This document shows positions 18,289 through 27,427 of a DNA stretch of 64,000 nucleotides, in pieces. The DNA lies in the NCBI GenBank assembly GCA_035633115.1, contig DASQFN010000047.1:186001-250000 (forward strand), written 5' to 3'. Source of the stretch: Gemmatimonadaceae bacterium. Its GTDB lineage: Bacteria > Gemmatimonadota > Gemmatimonadetes > Gemmatimonadales > Gemmatimonadaceae. Made by a program: the position numbers and the translations under genes. Each line of letters opens with the position of its first letter. The stretch's first letter is position 1. Under the pieces are notes generated by a model. That model saw nothing but the letters and a program-made list of their open reading frames with translations, had not been told where the DNA came from and did no database searches.

Positions 18289-19500
18289 ATGCGCACCCGC
18301 CGCAACTTCCTCGTCATCTCTCAGGTTTATCCGCCCGACCCCGCAGCCATTGGCCAGCACCTCGAAGACGTGGCGAAGGAGCTTGTTCGGCGTGGCCACC
18401 GCGTCATCGTGTACACAGCGGATCATGGCTACGACGATCCCTCTGCTGCGTATGCACGCCGCGAGACGCGGGAGGGCGTCGAAATCAGGCGCGTTCCGCT
18501 ATCGTCATTCGGGAAGAGATCGATACCGGTGCGGCTCCTCGGTGGCGGTCTTTTTGTTGCCCAGGTAATACTGCGTGCTGCGTTTACGAGGGGAATCGAC
18601 GCGATCGTGGTGAGCACTTCGCCGCCAATGGGGTCGTGGGGAGCGACGGTGCTCGGTCTGCTGCACCGAGCTCCGGTGAAATACTGGGTCATGGATGTGA
18701 ACCCCGACCAGATGGTCGCTCTTGGCGTGCTTGGCCGGCGGTCCCTGGCGGCTCGCGGGTTCGACTTCCTGAATCGCCTGGTTCTGCGCCGCGCTCAGGA
18801 TGTGATAGTCCTCGATCGTTTCATGGCTGAGCGGATAAACTCCAAGGTGGATGTTTCAGCAAAGCTCGCAGTTCTTCCTCCGTGGCCAGCTGAGGATCCA
18901 GCCGACGTCGTTTCTCCGGAGGAGAGCCCATTCAGAGCGGAACACGGGCTCGCTGGGAAACTCGTTGTCATGTACAGCGGCAATCACGGACCTTCCAACC
19001 CGATTACTACGATTATCGAAGCCGGGAAGCGTCTCTGCGACGAGCCGCGGCTTGTGTTGCTCTTCGTAGGCGGGGGAGTCGGCAAAAAGGAAGTTGAGGA
19101 TGCGAACTGCCCCAATATCCGCTCACTGCCTTATCAACCTCGGCAGAACCTGGAGCATTCGCTCGCCGCTGCCGACGTGCACGTAGTGACAGTTGGCGAC
19201 GAGGTGAAGGGAATCGTGCATCCCAGCAAGGTGTATGGTGCAATGGCGGTAGCTAGGCCTATTCTCCTGGTTGGTCCGGCCGAGAATCACATCGCTGACA
19301 TTCTGAGTAGCAACGACATCGGCTGGCACGTTCGCCACGGCGACGTGGATGGCGCCGAGCGGCTGCTTCGCGAAATCCTGCGGACCCCTCCGGCAGAGCT
19401 GCAGGCCAAAGGCCGGCGTGCCAGGGAGCTAATTGCACGCGATGGGGGCAAGGTCGCCGCGTGTGAGCGAGTCTGCGACGTGATCGAGCGCGGGGTTTGA
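18289..19500 (+). CDS. Glycosyltransferase family 4, WbuB/WcaI-like
   Basis: A 403-residue GT-B enzyme. FLVISQVYPPDPAAIGQHL and YTADHGYDD open the N-terminal domain, with VKYWVMDVNPDQMVALG in the middle as in WbuB (N-acetylfucosaminyl) and colanic-acid WcaI transferases. The C-terminal domain has VVMYSGNHGPSNPI, LLFVGGGVGKKEVE and GIVHPSKVYGAMAVARPIL. It stands next to a WecA/WbpL-type initiating enzyme and probably adds the second sugar to the lipid carrier. ATG at 18289 is chosen because the upstream in-frame extension reads into the divergent gene and has no family similarity. Confidence 0.88.
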   Translation: MRTRRNFLVISQVYPPDPAAIGQHLEDVAKELVRRGHRVIVYTADHGYDDPSAAYARRETREGVEIRRVPLSSFGKRSIPVRLLGGGLFVAQVILRAAFTRGIDAIVVSTSPPMGSWGATVLGLLHRAPVKYWVMDVNPDQMVALGVLGRRSLAARGFDFLNRLVLRRAQDVIVLDRFMAERINSKVDVSAKLAVLPPWPAEDPADVVSPEESPFRAEHGLAGKLVVMYSGNHGPSNPITTIIEAGKRLCDEPRLVLLFVGGGVGKKEVEDANCPNIRSLPYQPRQNLEHSLAAADVHVVTVGDEVKGIVHPSKVYGAMAVARPILLVGPAENHIADILSSNDIGWHVRHGDVDGAERLLREILRTPPAELQAKGRRARELIARDGGKVAACERVCDVIERGV

Positions 19501-19501
19501 C

Positions 19502-19532
19502 TGTTCGCGGCCTGCCTCGCCGGGCGCGAACA
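19502..19532 (+). other. Inverted repeat just after the GT4 stop
   Basis: TGTTCGCG and its exact complement CGCGAACA are separated by 15 bases, immediately downstream of the stop at 19500. It may stabilise the transcript end, but no T-run follows. The remaining 180 bases to the next gene show no recognisable gene or site. Confidence 0.4.
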
Positions 19533-19715
19533 ATCGGGTCTTGCACTTGCGAATTACGGCGCTCCATCTTACCTACGATTTCGCATTCTCATGGGCCGTT
19601 CCATTCATTAGACATTTCCAGATTCGGGAGATGACCTTGTCCCAGACTCTGGGGACCAGCATCAGGAAACTTCGTTTGGCCACCGGCGCGTGCTGAACGC
19701 CGAGGAACTCTCAGC

Positions 19716-20735
19716 ATGGTTCTGAAGGGCGCGATCTTCATTGCAGCTGCCGCCTTGTTGAGCTGGCTGCTGGCAAGCAGGGTGCGATTGTACGCGCTCG
19801 ACAAACTGGTGGACATTCCCAACGAGCGTAGCTCTCACTCGTCTCCCACACCTCGTGGGGGAGGTCTCGCTATCGTCATCACGGTGCTGGGCGGAGTGGT
19901 CGTAGCCGGCATCATGCGCTGGATTCCTCTTGACTTGACGCTGGCGCTGGCGGGTGGCGGGACGATGATTGCCACAGTCGGATGGATCGATGATCACCGC
20001 GATGTCGCGGCGCGCATCCGGTTTGCGGTCCAGGTCGCGGCGGCAGTGTGGGCCATGTATTGGCTTCACGGCATGCCGAGGCTCAGCGTCGGCGTTGCCG
20101 GCGTCGAGCTTGGCTTCGTGGGGACGATCCTCGGTCTCCTCGGCATATTGTGGGCGATCAACCTGTACAACTTCATTGACGGCATCGACGGGCTTGCAGC
20201 CGGCGAGGCAATCACTACCGGAACGATTGCCGGTCTCATGCTCGCGGCGATGGGCCACCCCGGGCTGGCTCTGATCTCGCTGCTGATAGCGGCGGCAAAT
20301 CTTGGCTTCCTGCCGCTCAACTGGGCGCCGGCCAAGCTGTTCATGGGTGACGTCGGTAGCGGCACTCTCGGTTACCTCTTCGCCGTTCTATCGATCGCCT
20401 CCGAGAACGCGGGCGCCGTACCTGTGCTCATCTGGGTCCTTCTCCTTGGCGCGTTCGTGTTCGATGCGACTGTCACGCTTTTCCGTCGAATCGGCAACGG
20501 CGAACGCTGGTACCAGGCGCACCACAGCCACGCATATCAGCGCATGGTACAGGCTGGAAGAAGTCATGCGCAGGTGAGCTCGATGATCCTCGGGATCAAT
20601 CTAGTGCTCGCCGGTCTGGCGATTGTTGCGTGGCTGCTGCCGTCGTTTTTCCTGATCGCGATTGCGGCGGGGACAATACTTCTGGCCGCCCTTTATCTGT
20701 CAGTCGAGCGGATCCGGCCGATGCATGCCCACTAG
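19716..20735 (+). CDS. Undecaprenyl-phosphate sugar-1-phosphate transferase, WecA/WbpL family
   Basis: A 339-residue polytopic enzyme of the polyprenol phosphate:N-acetylhexosamine-1-P transferase family. NERSSHSSPTPRGGGLAIV is the first cytoplasmic loop, VGWIDDHRDVAARIRF carries the Mg-binding DD, INLYNFIDGIDGLAAGEA is the central NxxNxxDGxDGL motif, KLFMGDVGSGTLGY follows, and RIGNGERWYQAHHSHAYQR is the His-rich last loop. It starts a glycan on undecaprenyl phosphate at the inner membrane, one of three candidate initiators in the window. It overlaps the Wzz gene that follows by eleven bases. Confidence 0.93.
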   Translation: MVLKGAIFIAAAALLSWLLASRVRLYALDKLVDIPNERSSHSSPTPRGGGLAIVITVLGGVVVAGIMRWIPLDLTLALAGGGTMIATVGWIDDHRDVAARIRFAVQVAAAVWAMYWLHGMPRLSVGVAGVELGFVGTILGLLGILWAINLYNFIDGIDGLAAGEAITTGTIAGLMLAAMGHPGLALISLLIAAANLGFLPLNWAPAKLFMGDVGSGTLGYLFAVLSIASENAGAVPVLIWVLLLGAFVFDATVTLFRRIGNGERWYQAHHSHAYQRMVQAGRSHAQVSSMILGINLVLAGLAIVAWLLPSFFLIAIAAGTILLAALYLSVERIRPMHAH

Positions 20736-21882
20736 CGCGGCTGACGGCCGGGATCAGGTGGCTCGACATGCAGCGCAAAAGGGTGTGATCGAGGGCGCGT
20801 CGACAACCCGGCGTCGGCGCCAATACACGAATGGTCCGCGCGAGGAGACATCGCTCCTCGGGTTTCTGAACGTTCTGCTCCGGCATCGGCGTGTCATCGC
20901 CGTGTGCGCTCTCGTGGGTGGGGTGATTCTTGGCGCAAGCGCGTTGACCTCTCCCAGAATGTTCCACGCGTATTCCTCCTTCACCGTGCGAGGAGCGCGC
21001 GCGCCGTCGCAGCTGTCAGCCGTCGCCACACAGCTGGGACTCACTATGGGATCCCTGGATGAAAACCAGTCCCTCGTGTTCTACGGAGACCTGGTGACAT
21101 CCGGCGTCATTCTCGGGCCGGTTTCCCGAAAGCCATATAAGAGCTCACCGAGAGGGAGCGAGAAGCCACTCGCATCGTTCTTCGGTATCGACGAGAAGAA
21201 TCCCGACCTCGCAGCGTCGCGAGCCCAGGAGGAGCTCACCTCTCGCATCGCCGTAACACCAATTCCGCGGACGGGAGTCATCCTTGTTCGGGTGCGGGCG
21301 GAACGGCCACTGCTGGCGCAGCAGATTCTGCAGAACATCCTTACTGAGCTGGACGCTTACAACCTGACGCTGCGCCGGAAGCGGGCTGTCGCCGAGCGGG
21401 AATTCGTTGAAAAAAGACTGTCCGACGTCAGCGTAGCGCTGAGGCAAGCGGAAAGCAATTTGAGCACGTTCCTTCAGATGAATCGGGACTACAGCAGCTC
21501 TCCGGTGCTCCGGATGGAATTCGAACGCTTACAGCGCGCTGTTCGGATGCGCCAGCAGATCTATACCGCTGTGGCGCAGTCGTTCGAGCAGGCTAAGGTC
21601 GAGGAGATCAGGGATTTACCGACAGTTCTAATAATCGATGAGCCGGAAGCGCGTCGCTCCTCGGAACGGCCGATTGCCCTACGCAGAACGCTGCTGGGAC
21701 TTATCGCCGGACTTTTTGTCGGGATCGTACTGGCATTCGTGCGTGAGCGGGCCGCTGAGACGCGCGAGGCTGGCACGAGCGCGTACACGGAATATTCTGC
21801 GCTCAAGAGGAAAGCGTTCGGAGACCTCGCGCGTCCGTGGGCGCCTTTCGGGCGCCTGTTGAAGGGCCAGACCAGATCATAG
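20725..21882 (+). CDS. Wzz-type chain-length determinant protein
   Basis: A 385-residue inner-membrane protein. A first membrane helix (about residues 60-80, VIAVCALVGGVILGASAL) precedes a periplasmic domain with YSSFTVRG, and a coiled-coil region (about 225-310) ends with a second helix (LLGLIAGLFVGIVLAFV). This is the Wzz plus GNVR layout, without any C-terminal kinase. It would set the length of the polymer made by a Wzy enzyme. The start at 20725 lies inside the end of the initiating transferase gene, so the two are probably co-translated. Confidence 0.85.
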   Translation: MPTSAADGRDQVARHAAQKGVIEGASTTRRRRQYTNGPREETSLLGFLNVLLRHRRVIAVCALVGGVILGASALTSPRMFHAYSSFTVRGARAPSQLSAVATQLGLTMGSLDENQSLVFYGDLVTSGVILGPVSRKPYKSSPRGSEKPLASFFGIDEKNPDLAASRAQEELTSRIAVTPIPRTGVILVRVRAERPLLAQQILQNILTELDAYNLTLRRKRAVAEREFVEKRLSDVSVALRQAESNLSTFLQMNRDYSSSPVLRMEFERLQRAVRMRQQIYTAVAQSFEQAKVEEIRDLPTVLIIDEPEARRSSERPIALRRTLLGLIAGLFVGIVLAFVRERAAETREAGTSAYTEYSALKRKAFGDLARPWAPFGRLLKGQTRS

Positions 21883-21927
21883 CCATCGGGTTTCTGCAAC
21901 GACAGGTAAGCGCGGCGAATTGACGCG

Positions 21928-23640
21928 CTAGAAATTCTGCCGGATTGCGAGCACGAAATTCCCGTTGGTTCGATCGGCGAGGAAGTTACGGTCCAGGTCA
22001 ACGGCAATTGCGGCGCGTGCCATCACGTCGACGGACCCAAAAAACCAGTTCGTTTCGACTCCGATCGAGTTGATCGCCGCGACGGCGCTCGACTCGACGG
22101 GTCCCGACCGATACTGCGTGAGAGCCTGATGTGTCACCATGCGTGACACGAACGCCGTCATTCGTCCGGCTGGCGTGAAGCGATCAAACGCCAATGTTTG
22201 CGCTCCCCCACTACCCGGGGCGACGTCAGCGCCGAGCAATTGCCCCCGGTTTGTATGCCCCTGGCGCAGAACACCGTGGAGATACACCCGTGCCTGCTCA
22301 CGCGTTCGAGCACCGGCCGGCGATTGATAGTTGAACACTTCCGCACGCAACACCTTCATCACGCGGGGGGAGAGCCAGGTCTTGCGGAATCCGATATTGA
22401 CGGTGCCTGCGTGGTCGGGCTCGAGCACCAGGTCGCGCTCATCTCCGGCATAGTCTTCGCGACCGTACTCGCCGTAAACGTCGAAGCCGCTCCCGGGAGG
22501 CGCCCACCGGATGAAGATCGACGCGAGCTGGTTGTCTCTGAGATTCGTAATGTCGTCCGGGTCGTCGTCACTGGTTTGAACCTTGAAGAGATTCTCAAAC
22601 GGCAAACCAAGCACATGTGAGCCAAAGCCCGATGAGTCCCGAGCCGCATGAAAGAACCTCGCGCCGCCGACCTCTAGTCCCGGCGCCCCTCTAGGCTGAA
22701 GGCTCGCGACGATACCCGCCATGAATCTTCGTCTACCGGGCTCGGAGAAGCTCCGGAAGTACTCGGGCCCGCCTACTGACGAGTATTCCGACTGCTCGAG
22801 CTCCCCATACACCACTCGCGTGTGCAGCCGGGCCAGCCAGAGATTGGCCGGCCGCGAGGTGCCAACAAAAAAATGAGGGAAGCCCGCCGCATTGTTTCCG
22901 AGAATGTAGGGATACGTGTCGGTTGGCCCCCACCACTGGTTTGCGGTCGAGATTCCAGCTGCGACTCCGAACCAGTCGAACCGGATTGTGCTCTGGCCGG
23001 GGTCGACGCGAGAGTAGGGTAGCGTCCCGTATCGCTGCGGACGATCGAGAAGCAGTGGATACTGGCCGTCAGCAAAGATGAGTCGCCCGCCCAGTCCATT
23101 TCTGAATAATGGAAACGACTGGTTCTCCGCGCGGAATGCGACCGGCGCGAGAATGGCCGAAAAAGGTCCCCACCGCGCCGAGAGCCCCGCCTGGAACGAA
23201 GTGGTGAGTCCCTTGCCCTGCCACACCGCTCCGTCGTTTCCCCCGTACGCAAACGCGTTGTTGAGATAGAATGAAACGCGGGGGCGAACGTAGTCCCATT
23301 GAAACCCAGTCGATTCAGGCTTTCGATTGAGGTCGTACCGTTGGCCCCAGGGGTGTTCGCTGTCCGTCGCTGCCAGCCGGTCAACTTCGGCGAGCGAGAA
23401 GCTTCTAATGCTCCACGGATAGCTCTCTGATTTCCCGACCGTCTGAAGATTGCGGAGATAGGTCTCGAGCTCGCTTCCGGCGAACACTTCGCTTCGCCCG
23501 CCGACGCTGGTCTGCGCGGACGAGCGTATTGGGCTGATCAGCTGTGCCGCGAGTAGCGCCACCGCAGCGCAATGCAACCCTCGCAGCCATCTCGCTCGGT
23601 GAACTGCCGCCGTCCTGGCTGAATGACAGGAAATGCTCAT
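21928..23640 (-). CDS. Wzi-family outer-membrane protein, subfamily A, pair 1
   Basis: A 570-residue beta-barrel of the capsule assembly Wzi family. After a signal peptide ending near SSAQ it shows SEVFAGSELETYLRNLQ, then GGNDGAVWQGKGLTTS, RPQRYGTLPYSRVDPGQST, ISTANQWWGP, GNNAAGFPHFFVGTSRP and RQGHTNRGQLLGAD, and ends in Phe (IRQNF), as outer-membrane barrels do. E. coli Wzi is a surface lectin that anchors capsule; the same role is inferred here. It is about two-thirds identical by eye to the gene at 25517. It is transcribed divergently from the B-type gene at 23812, sharing 171 bases of upstream sequence. Confidence 0.85.
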   Translation of the reverse strand: MSISCHSARTAAVHRARWLRGLHCAAVALLAAQLISPIRSSAQTSVGGRSEVFAGSELETYLRNLQTVGKSESYPWSIRSFSLAEVDRLAATDSEHPWGQRYDLNRKPESTGFQWDYVRPRVSFYLNNAFAYGGNDGAVWQGKGLTTSFQAGLSARWGPFSAILAPVAFRAENQSFPLFRNGLGGRLIFADGQYPLLLDRPQRYGTLPYSRVDPGQSTIRFDWFGVAAGISTANQWWGPTDTYPYILGNNAAGFPHFFVGTSRPANLWLARLHTRVVYGELEQSEYSSVGGPEYFRSFSEPGRRRFMAGIVASLQPRGAPGLEVGGARFFHAARDSSGFGSHVLGLPFENLFKVQTSDDDPDDITNLRDNQLASIFIRWAPPGSGFDVYGEYGREDYAGDERDLVLEPDHAGTVNIGFRKTWLSPRVMKVLRAEVFNYQSPAGARTREQARVYLHGVLRQGHTNRGQLLGADVAPGSGGAQTLAFDRFTPAGRMTAFVSRMVTHQALTQYRSGPVESSAVAAINSIGVETNWFFGSVDVMARAAIAVDLDRNFLADRTNGNFVLAIRQNF

Positions 23641-23660
23641 CAGTGGTTGTTTGGGAGGAG

Positions 23661-23754
23661 GTTTGCCGGGCTGCGGCGGGGCCGCTAGTTTAACGCGAGC
23701 TTGCCTCAGGCTGACCGCCGCTAATAATTACCCTCGCGATCGGCCTGCGGCAAG
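23661..23754. promoter_or_regulatory. Conserved divergent intergenic element of Wzi pair 1
   Basis: This stretch shares ordered, evenly spaced blocks with the intergenic region of Wzi pair 2: gtttgccggg, gccgctagtttaacgcga (23681-23698), taattac and cggcaag. The gccgctag block lies 41 bases before the A-type start; the same block is 42 bases before the A-type start of pair 2. Because coding sequence does not explain the conservation, it probably carries the divergent promoters or an operator. Confidence 0.6.
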
Positions 23755-23811
23755 CGGGATCAACTCCGACCGTTGCTTGCTCCGTGGCAACTATCACCCA
23801 CTCGAAACCCG

Positions 23812-25479
23812 ATGATGCGTCCGTTTCTGCGCTTCTGCTATTTGCTCGTCGCAGTAGCTGGTGTTGCTTTCCCGTTAAGGGTCGCAGGCCAGGCGATCTC
23901 CAGCGACAGCGGTGCCCGGGAATCGCTCACGCAGGGCGTGATACTCGTCAGTGGTGATTCGGTAGATCGGCTTCGACTCGCGCAGCTCGAAGGCCGAGCG
24001 CCCATAGAAGGCCTGATGCTGCGCTCGACATCCACTCTGATGGACTCGCGTCACAGCGGACGACGCCCCAGAGCTTTCACGATTGTTTTTCCGACTCTGA
24101 CCTTCGTTAGCAACAGCACCCTTCCATTCGGGCAAAACGACGGAGCATTGTGGGCGGGGAAGGGTGCGAACCAGCGCCTATTGGCTGGATTTACGATGTC
24201 CGCGGGACCAGTGCGGCTCATCGTCATTCCCGAGCTCGCTTACTCGTCCAACAACCGCCTGAACATCAATCCCGCCGATCCGCGCTTCGTCCGGCCGGTC
24301 CCGCCGGAGCGGAGCCCGTTCTCGTCGCCGTCGAACGTATTCCCCTATTCGATCGACATGCCGTATCGGTTCGGCGGCGATCCGATCACCAGGATCTACC
24401 CGGGCCAATCGTCCCTAAACATCAGAGCGGGGCCAATCGAGGCGGGTGCGGCAACGGAGAACAACTGGTGGGGCCCGGCGCTGATCAATCCTATTGTACT
24501 GGGCGACAATGCCGCGGGGTTTCCACACGCCTTCCTCCGCACTTCGCATCCGATCAACACCATTGTTGGCAGGCTCGAAGCAAGATGGATCGTCGGGGGG
24601 CTCAAGGAATCGGATTTCTTCGACAACAACCCCGACAACGACGTGAGGTCGCTCAGCGCGCTCGGAATCGCCTGGAAGCGAAATGCTGGATCGGGGCTGA
24701 CTCTGGGGTTTCTGCGGTCGGTGTTTTCAGTCGGGACGGGCTACAGCGACGTCCCGGGCAACGCTTTCGACGTGCTGAAGAAAACCGGTCATCCGAATGC
24801 GCGCGCGATCAGCGACTCCACCATGACACCAGGGAGCGACCAGATCTTTTCGCTGTTTGCTCGCTGGGCGTTGCCTCGCTACGGGCTCGAAAGCTACGTC
24901 GAATGGGCGAGAGCAGAGTTCCCGGTTTCCCTCCGCGATTTTCTCAAGCAGCCCGAGCACTCGCGAGGCTACACGACCGGCCTGCAATGGTCGAGGCCAA
25001 TCGGAAGGGATACCCGCTTCCGCGTTCAGGGCGAGGTGACGAACGTCGAGCAGAGCTCCAGTTTCCGCTTCCGGCCGATTGGATCATTCTACACGAGCCG
25101 CGCTGTCGTTCAGGGATATACCAATGAAGGGCAGGTGATCGGAGCCGGGATTGGCCCGGGGTCGTCCGCCCAATGGATTGCCGCCGACTATTTCAAGGGT
25201 GGCTGGCAGCTGGGCGCCACCGCCGGGCGATTGCGCTTCAACAACGACGCCTTCTTTCTGCGCGGGTACGCGCATCGCTGCGGCCATGACGTCACGACAT
25301 ATCCAGGCATTCGTGCCGCGTACGCGACTTCATACTTCCGGCTGCGCGTCGATTTCGCCTCGGCTACCCGCTACAATACGTTCTTTCAGAATCTGCAAAG
25401 CTGCCACAGCAGCGACGGCGAAGGCAGCGATCGCTCGAACAAGTATCTCTCGGTGACGCTTGCGACCTTTGGCTGGTGA
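23812..25479 (+). CDS. Wzi-family outer-membrane protein, subfamily B, pair 1
   Basis: A 555-residue signal-peptide-bearing beta-barrel. Following the signal (cut near VAGQA) are DSVDRLRLAQLEGRAP and LRSTSTLMDSR, then FGQNDGALWAGKG, RIYPGQSSLN, ATENNWWGP, GDNAAGFPHAFLRTSHP and QGYTNEGQVIGAGIGPGSS. B-type proteins share with A-types the core Wzi blocks but have their own C-terminus with RCGHDVTTYPG and a second cysteine (LQSCHSS), which could form a disulfide. ATG at 23812 is used. The gene faces the A-type gene of pair 2, with only 37 bases between the stops. Polymer anchoring is inferred. Confidence 0.83.
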   Translation: MMRPFLRFCYLLVAVAGVAFPLRVAGQAISSDSGARESLTQGVILVSGDSVDRLRLAQLEGRAPIEGLMLRSTSTLMDSRHSGRRPRAFTIVFPTLTFVSNSTLPFGQNDGALWAGKGANQRLLAGFTMSAGPVRLIVIPELAYSSNNRLNINPADPRFVRPVPPERSPFSSPSNVFPYSIDMPYRFGGDPITRIYPGQSSLNIRAGPIEAGAATENNWWGPALINPIVLGDNAAGFPHAFLRTSHPINTIVGRLEARWIVGGLKESDFFDNNPDNDVRSLSALGIAWKRNAGSGLTLGFLRSVFSVGTGYSDVPGNAFDVLKKTGHPNARAISDSTMTPGSDQIFSLFARWALPRYGLESYVEWARAEFPVSLRDFLKQPEHSRGYTTGLQWSRPIGRDTRFRVQGEVTNVEQSSSFRFRPIGSFYTSRAVVQGYTNEGQVIGAGIGPGSSAQWIAADYFKGGWQLGATAGRLRFNNDAFFLRGYAHRCGHDVTTYPGIRAAYATSYFRLRVDFASATRYNTFFQNLQSCHSSDGEGSDRSNKYLSVTLATFGW

Positions 25480-25516
25480 CCGGTTTTTCGATCACGAACG
25501 CGAGCCTGATTCGTAG

Positions 25517-27256
25517 CTAGAAATTCTGTCGAATCTCCACGGCGAAGTTGGCGTTGGTGCGGTCTGCCAGAAAATAGCGATTCAGGTCGAAGTTGACGCT
25601 CATTCGCGCGGCCACGTCGATCGGGCCGACAAACCGCTTCACCTCGCCACCGATCGAGGTAATCGCATCCACCGGATTCTCGATTGCCGGCCCTGACCGG
25701 TACGCGATGGGACGAGGGACCTGATGCTGCACTTCGCGGCTCACGAAAGCGGTCATCCGCCCGCTGCTGTTAAAGCGTTCGAACGCGAGTACCTGTGCCG
25801 AGCCGCTGCCGGCGCCGACGTTTGCGCCAAGCATCTGTCCGCGTTGCGTATGGCCCTGCCTCAACACGCCATGAAGATAAGTCTGGCCCTGCCCCCGATT
25901 GCGTGAGCCGGAAGCACCCTCGTAAGTGAAGACTTCGCCCCGCACCGCATTCATGCTGCGAGCCGAAAGCCAGACCTTTCGAAACCCGATATTGAAGGAA
26001 GACGAGTGGTCGGGCTCCAGGATGAGATCGCGCGTGTCGGTTGAATGGTCCTCGCGGCCGTACTCACCGTAGACGTCGAGACCGCGCCCCGGAGGCGCCC
26101 ATCTCAGGAATACCGTCGCGAGCTGATTCTCTTTCAAAGCCTGCGTCGTGCCCAGCACGAGAGTGTCCGACTGGCTGGGCAGGCCGGCCTTGAGAAGGCC
26201 CTGGAATGGAAGCTTGAGGTCATAGGCGGAAAAGGAGAACCCGAGCTCGTCCCTCGTTGCGTGAAAGAAACGCGTCCCGCCGATCTCGAGACCCGGGACT
26301 CCGCGAGGCTGAAGAATTCCGACGAGGCCCGCCATGAATCTCTTGGTGCCAGGCTCAGAGAAGCTGGCGAAATAATCCGGTCCGCTAACCGATGAGTAAG
26401 GCGACTGGTCCAGTTGCCCGTAAAAAACGCGCGTGTGGAGTTTCGCAATCCAGATATCCGCCGGCTTCGATGTGCCGAAGAAAACGTGCGGGAAGCCCGC
26501 CGCGTTGTTGCCGAGGATGTATGGATAATCGTTGCTGGGGCCCCACCAATCGTTCGCGGTAGACAGTCCGGCCGCGACGCCAAAACCGTCGAACCGAAGC
26601 CAGCTTTGGCCGACGTCCAACCGACTGTATGCCGTGGTGCCAAAGCGCTGGGGACGATCGATGTAGTTCACCCATACGCCGTCACCAAATTGCAAAAGGC
26701 CAGTCTCGCCATTCGCCATCAGCGGAAAAGACTGATTCTCCGCGCGGAACGCGATCGGCGCGAGACTGGCGGAAAACGGCCCCCATCGAGCGGAGAGACC
26801 ACCCTGTAAAGCTGTGGTGAAACCCTTGCCCTGCCACACCGCCCCGTCGTTGCCGCCGTACGCGTAAGCGCTGTTGAGATACGCGGTGGCCTTCGGGCGA
26901 ACATAGTCCCACTGAAAGCCGGGGGCTGTCGGCTTCTTCTGAAGATCGTATCGGCCCGCCCATGGATGCGCGCTGTCCGTTGCCGCCAGCTCGTCGATCT
27001 CGAGTGGCGAGAAAGCGCGCATGCTCCACGGGTATTCCTGTGATTTGCCCGCGGTTTGCAGATAACGGAGGTAACTCTCCAGCTCGCTGCCGGCGAACAC
27101 CTCGTTCCTGCCGCCAACGGTCTGGGCCTCGCAACTCGGTGCGAGAGCATGCTGTATGGCGACGAGGAAGAGTGCCGGTGCGAGAACTCGCCGCCCGCGC
27201 AAAGCAGTCAGGCTGTGTGCGAAAGCCGCCCTGACAGGCGGGCTGCAAATGCTCAT
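25517..27256 (-). CDS. Wzi-family outer-membrane protein, subfamily A, pair 2
   Basis: A 579-residue paralogue of the gene at 21928 with the same order of blocks: NEVFAGSELESYLRYLQ, GGNDGAVWQGKGFTTA, RPQRFGTTAYSRLDVGQS, STANDWWGP, GNNAAGFPHVFFGTSKP, RQGHTQRGQMLGAN, and the C-terminal IRQNF. A signal peptide precedes. The differences from the pair-1 copy cluster in regions that should be loops (for example after FPLMANG), as expected if the barrels recognise different glycans. It is divergent from the B-type gene at 27428. Confidence 0.85.
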   Translation of the reverse strand: MSICSPPVRAAFAHSLTALRGRRVLAPALFLVAIQHALAPSCEAQTVGGRNEVFAGSELESYLRYLQTAGKSQEYPWSMRAFSPLEIDELAATDSAHPWAGRYDLQKKPTAPGFQWDYVRPKATAYLNSAYAYGGNDGAVWQGKGFTTALQGGLSARWGPFSASLAPIAFRAENQSFPLMANGETGLLQFGDGVWVNYIDRPQRFGTTAYSRLDVGQSWLRFDGFGVAAGLSTANDWWGPSNDYPYILGNNAAGFPHVFFGTSKPADIWIAKLHTRVFYGQLDQSPYSSVSGPDYFASFSEPGTKRFMAGLVGILQPRGVPGLEIGGTRFFHATRDELGFSFSAYDLKLPFQGLLKAGLPSQSDTLVLGTTQALKENQLATVFLRWAPPGRGLDVYGEYGREDHSTDTRDLILEPDHSSSFNIGFRKVWLSARSMNAVRGEVFTYEGASGSRNRGQGQTYLHGVLRQGHTQRGQMLGANVGAGSGSAQVLAFERFNSSGRMTAFVSREVQHQVPRPIAYRSGPAIENPVDAITSIGGEVKRFVGPIDVAARMSVNFDLNRYFLADRTNANFAVEIRQNF

Positions 27257-27277
27257 CAGTGTTGGTCTATGTGTGAG

Positions 27278-27368
27278 GTTTGCCGGGGTTCCGCACCGCC
27301 GCTAGCTTAACGCGACATGCCGGCGCATGCGCGAATTATAATTACTTTTGCGCTCAACCGACGGCAAG
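27278..27368. promoter_or_regulatory. Conserved divergent intergenic element of Wzi pair 2
   Basis: The counterpart of the element between the pair-1 genes: gtttgccggg, gccgctagcttaacgcga (27298-27315), taattac and cggcaag in the same order. The distance between the last two blocks is the same (23 bases from block start to block start) in both copies. Confidence 0.6.
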
Positions 27369-27427
27369 GAGGAGCTCCGGCCTCCTCTCGCCGCGACGCG
27401 ACGACAATCAACCATCCCGATTGATAC

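Noticed and set aside
19533-19715. Possible gene remnant on the minus strand (APVAKRSFLMLVPRVWDKVI)
   Set aside because: The frame looks protein-like for about 40 codons, but I recognise no family and there is no start or partner fragment.
24150-25127. A 325-codon frame within the B-type Wzi gene
   Set aside because: Out-of-frame shadow; the Wzi frame has all family blocks.
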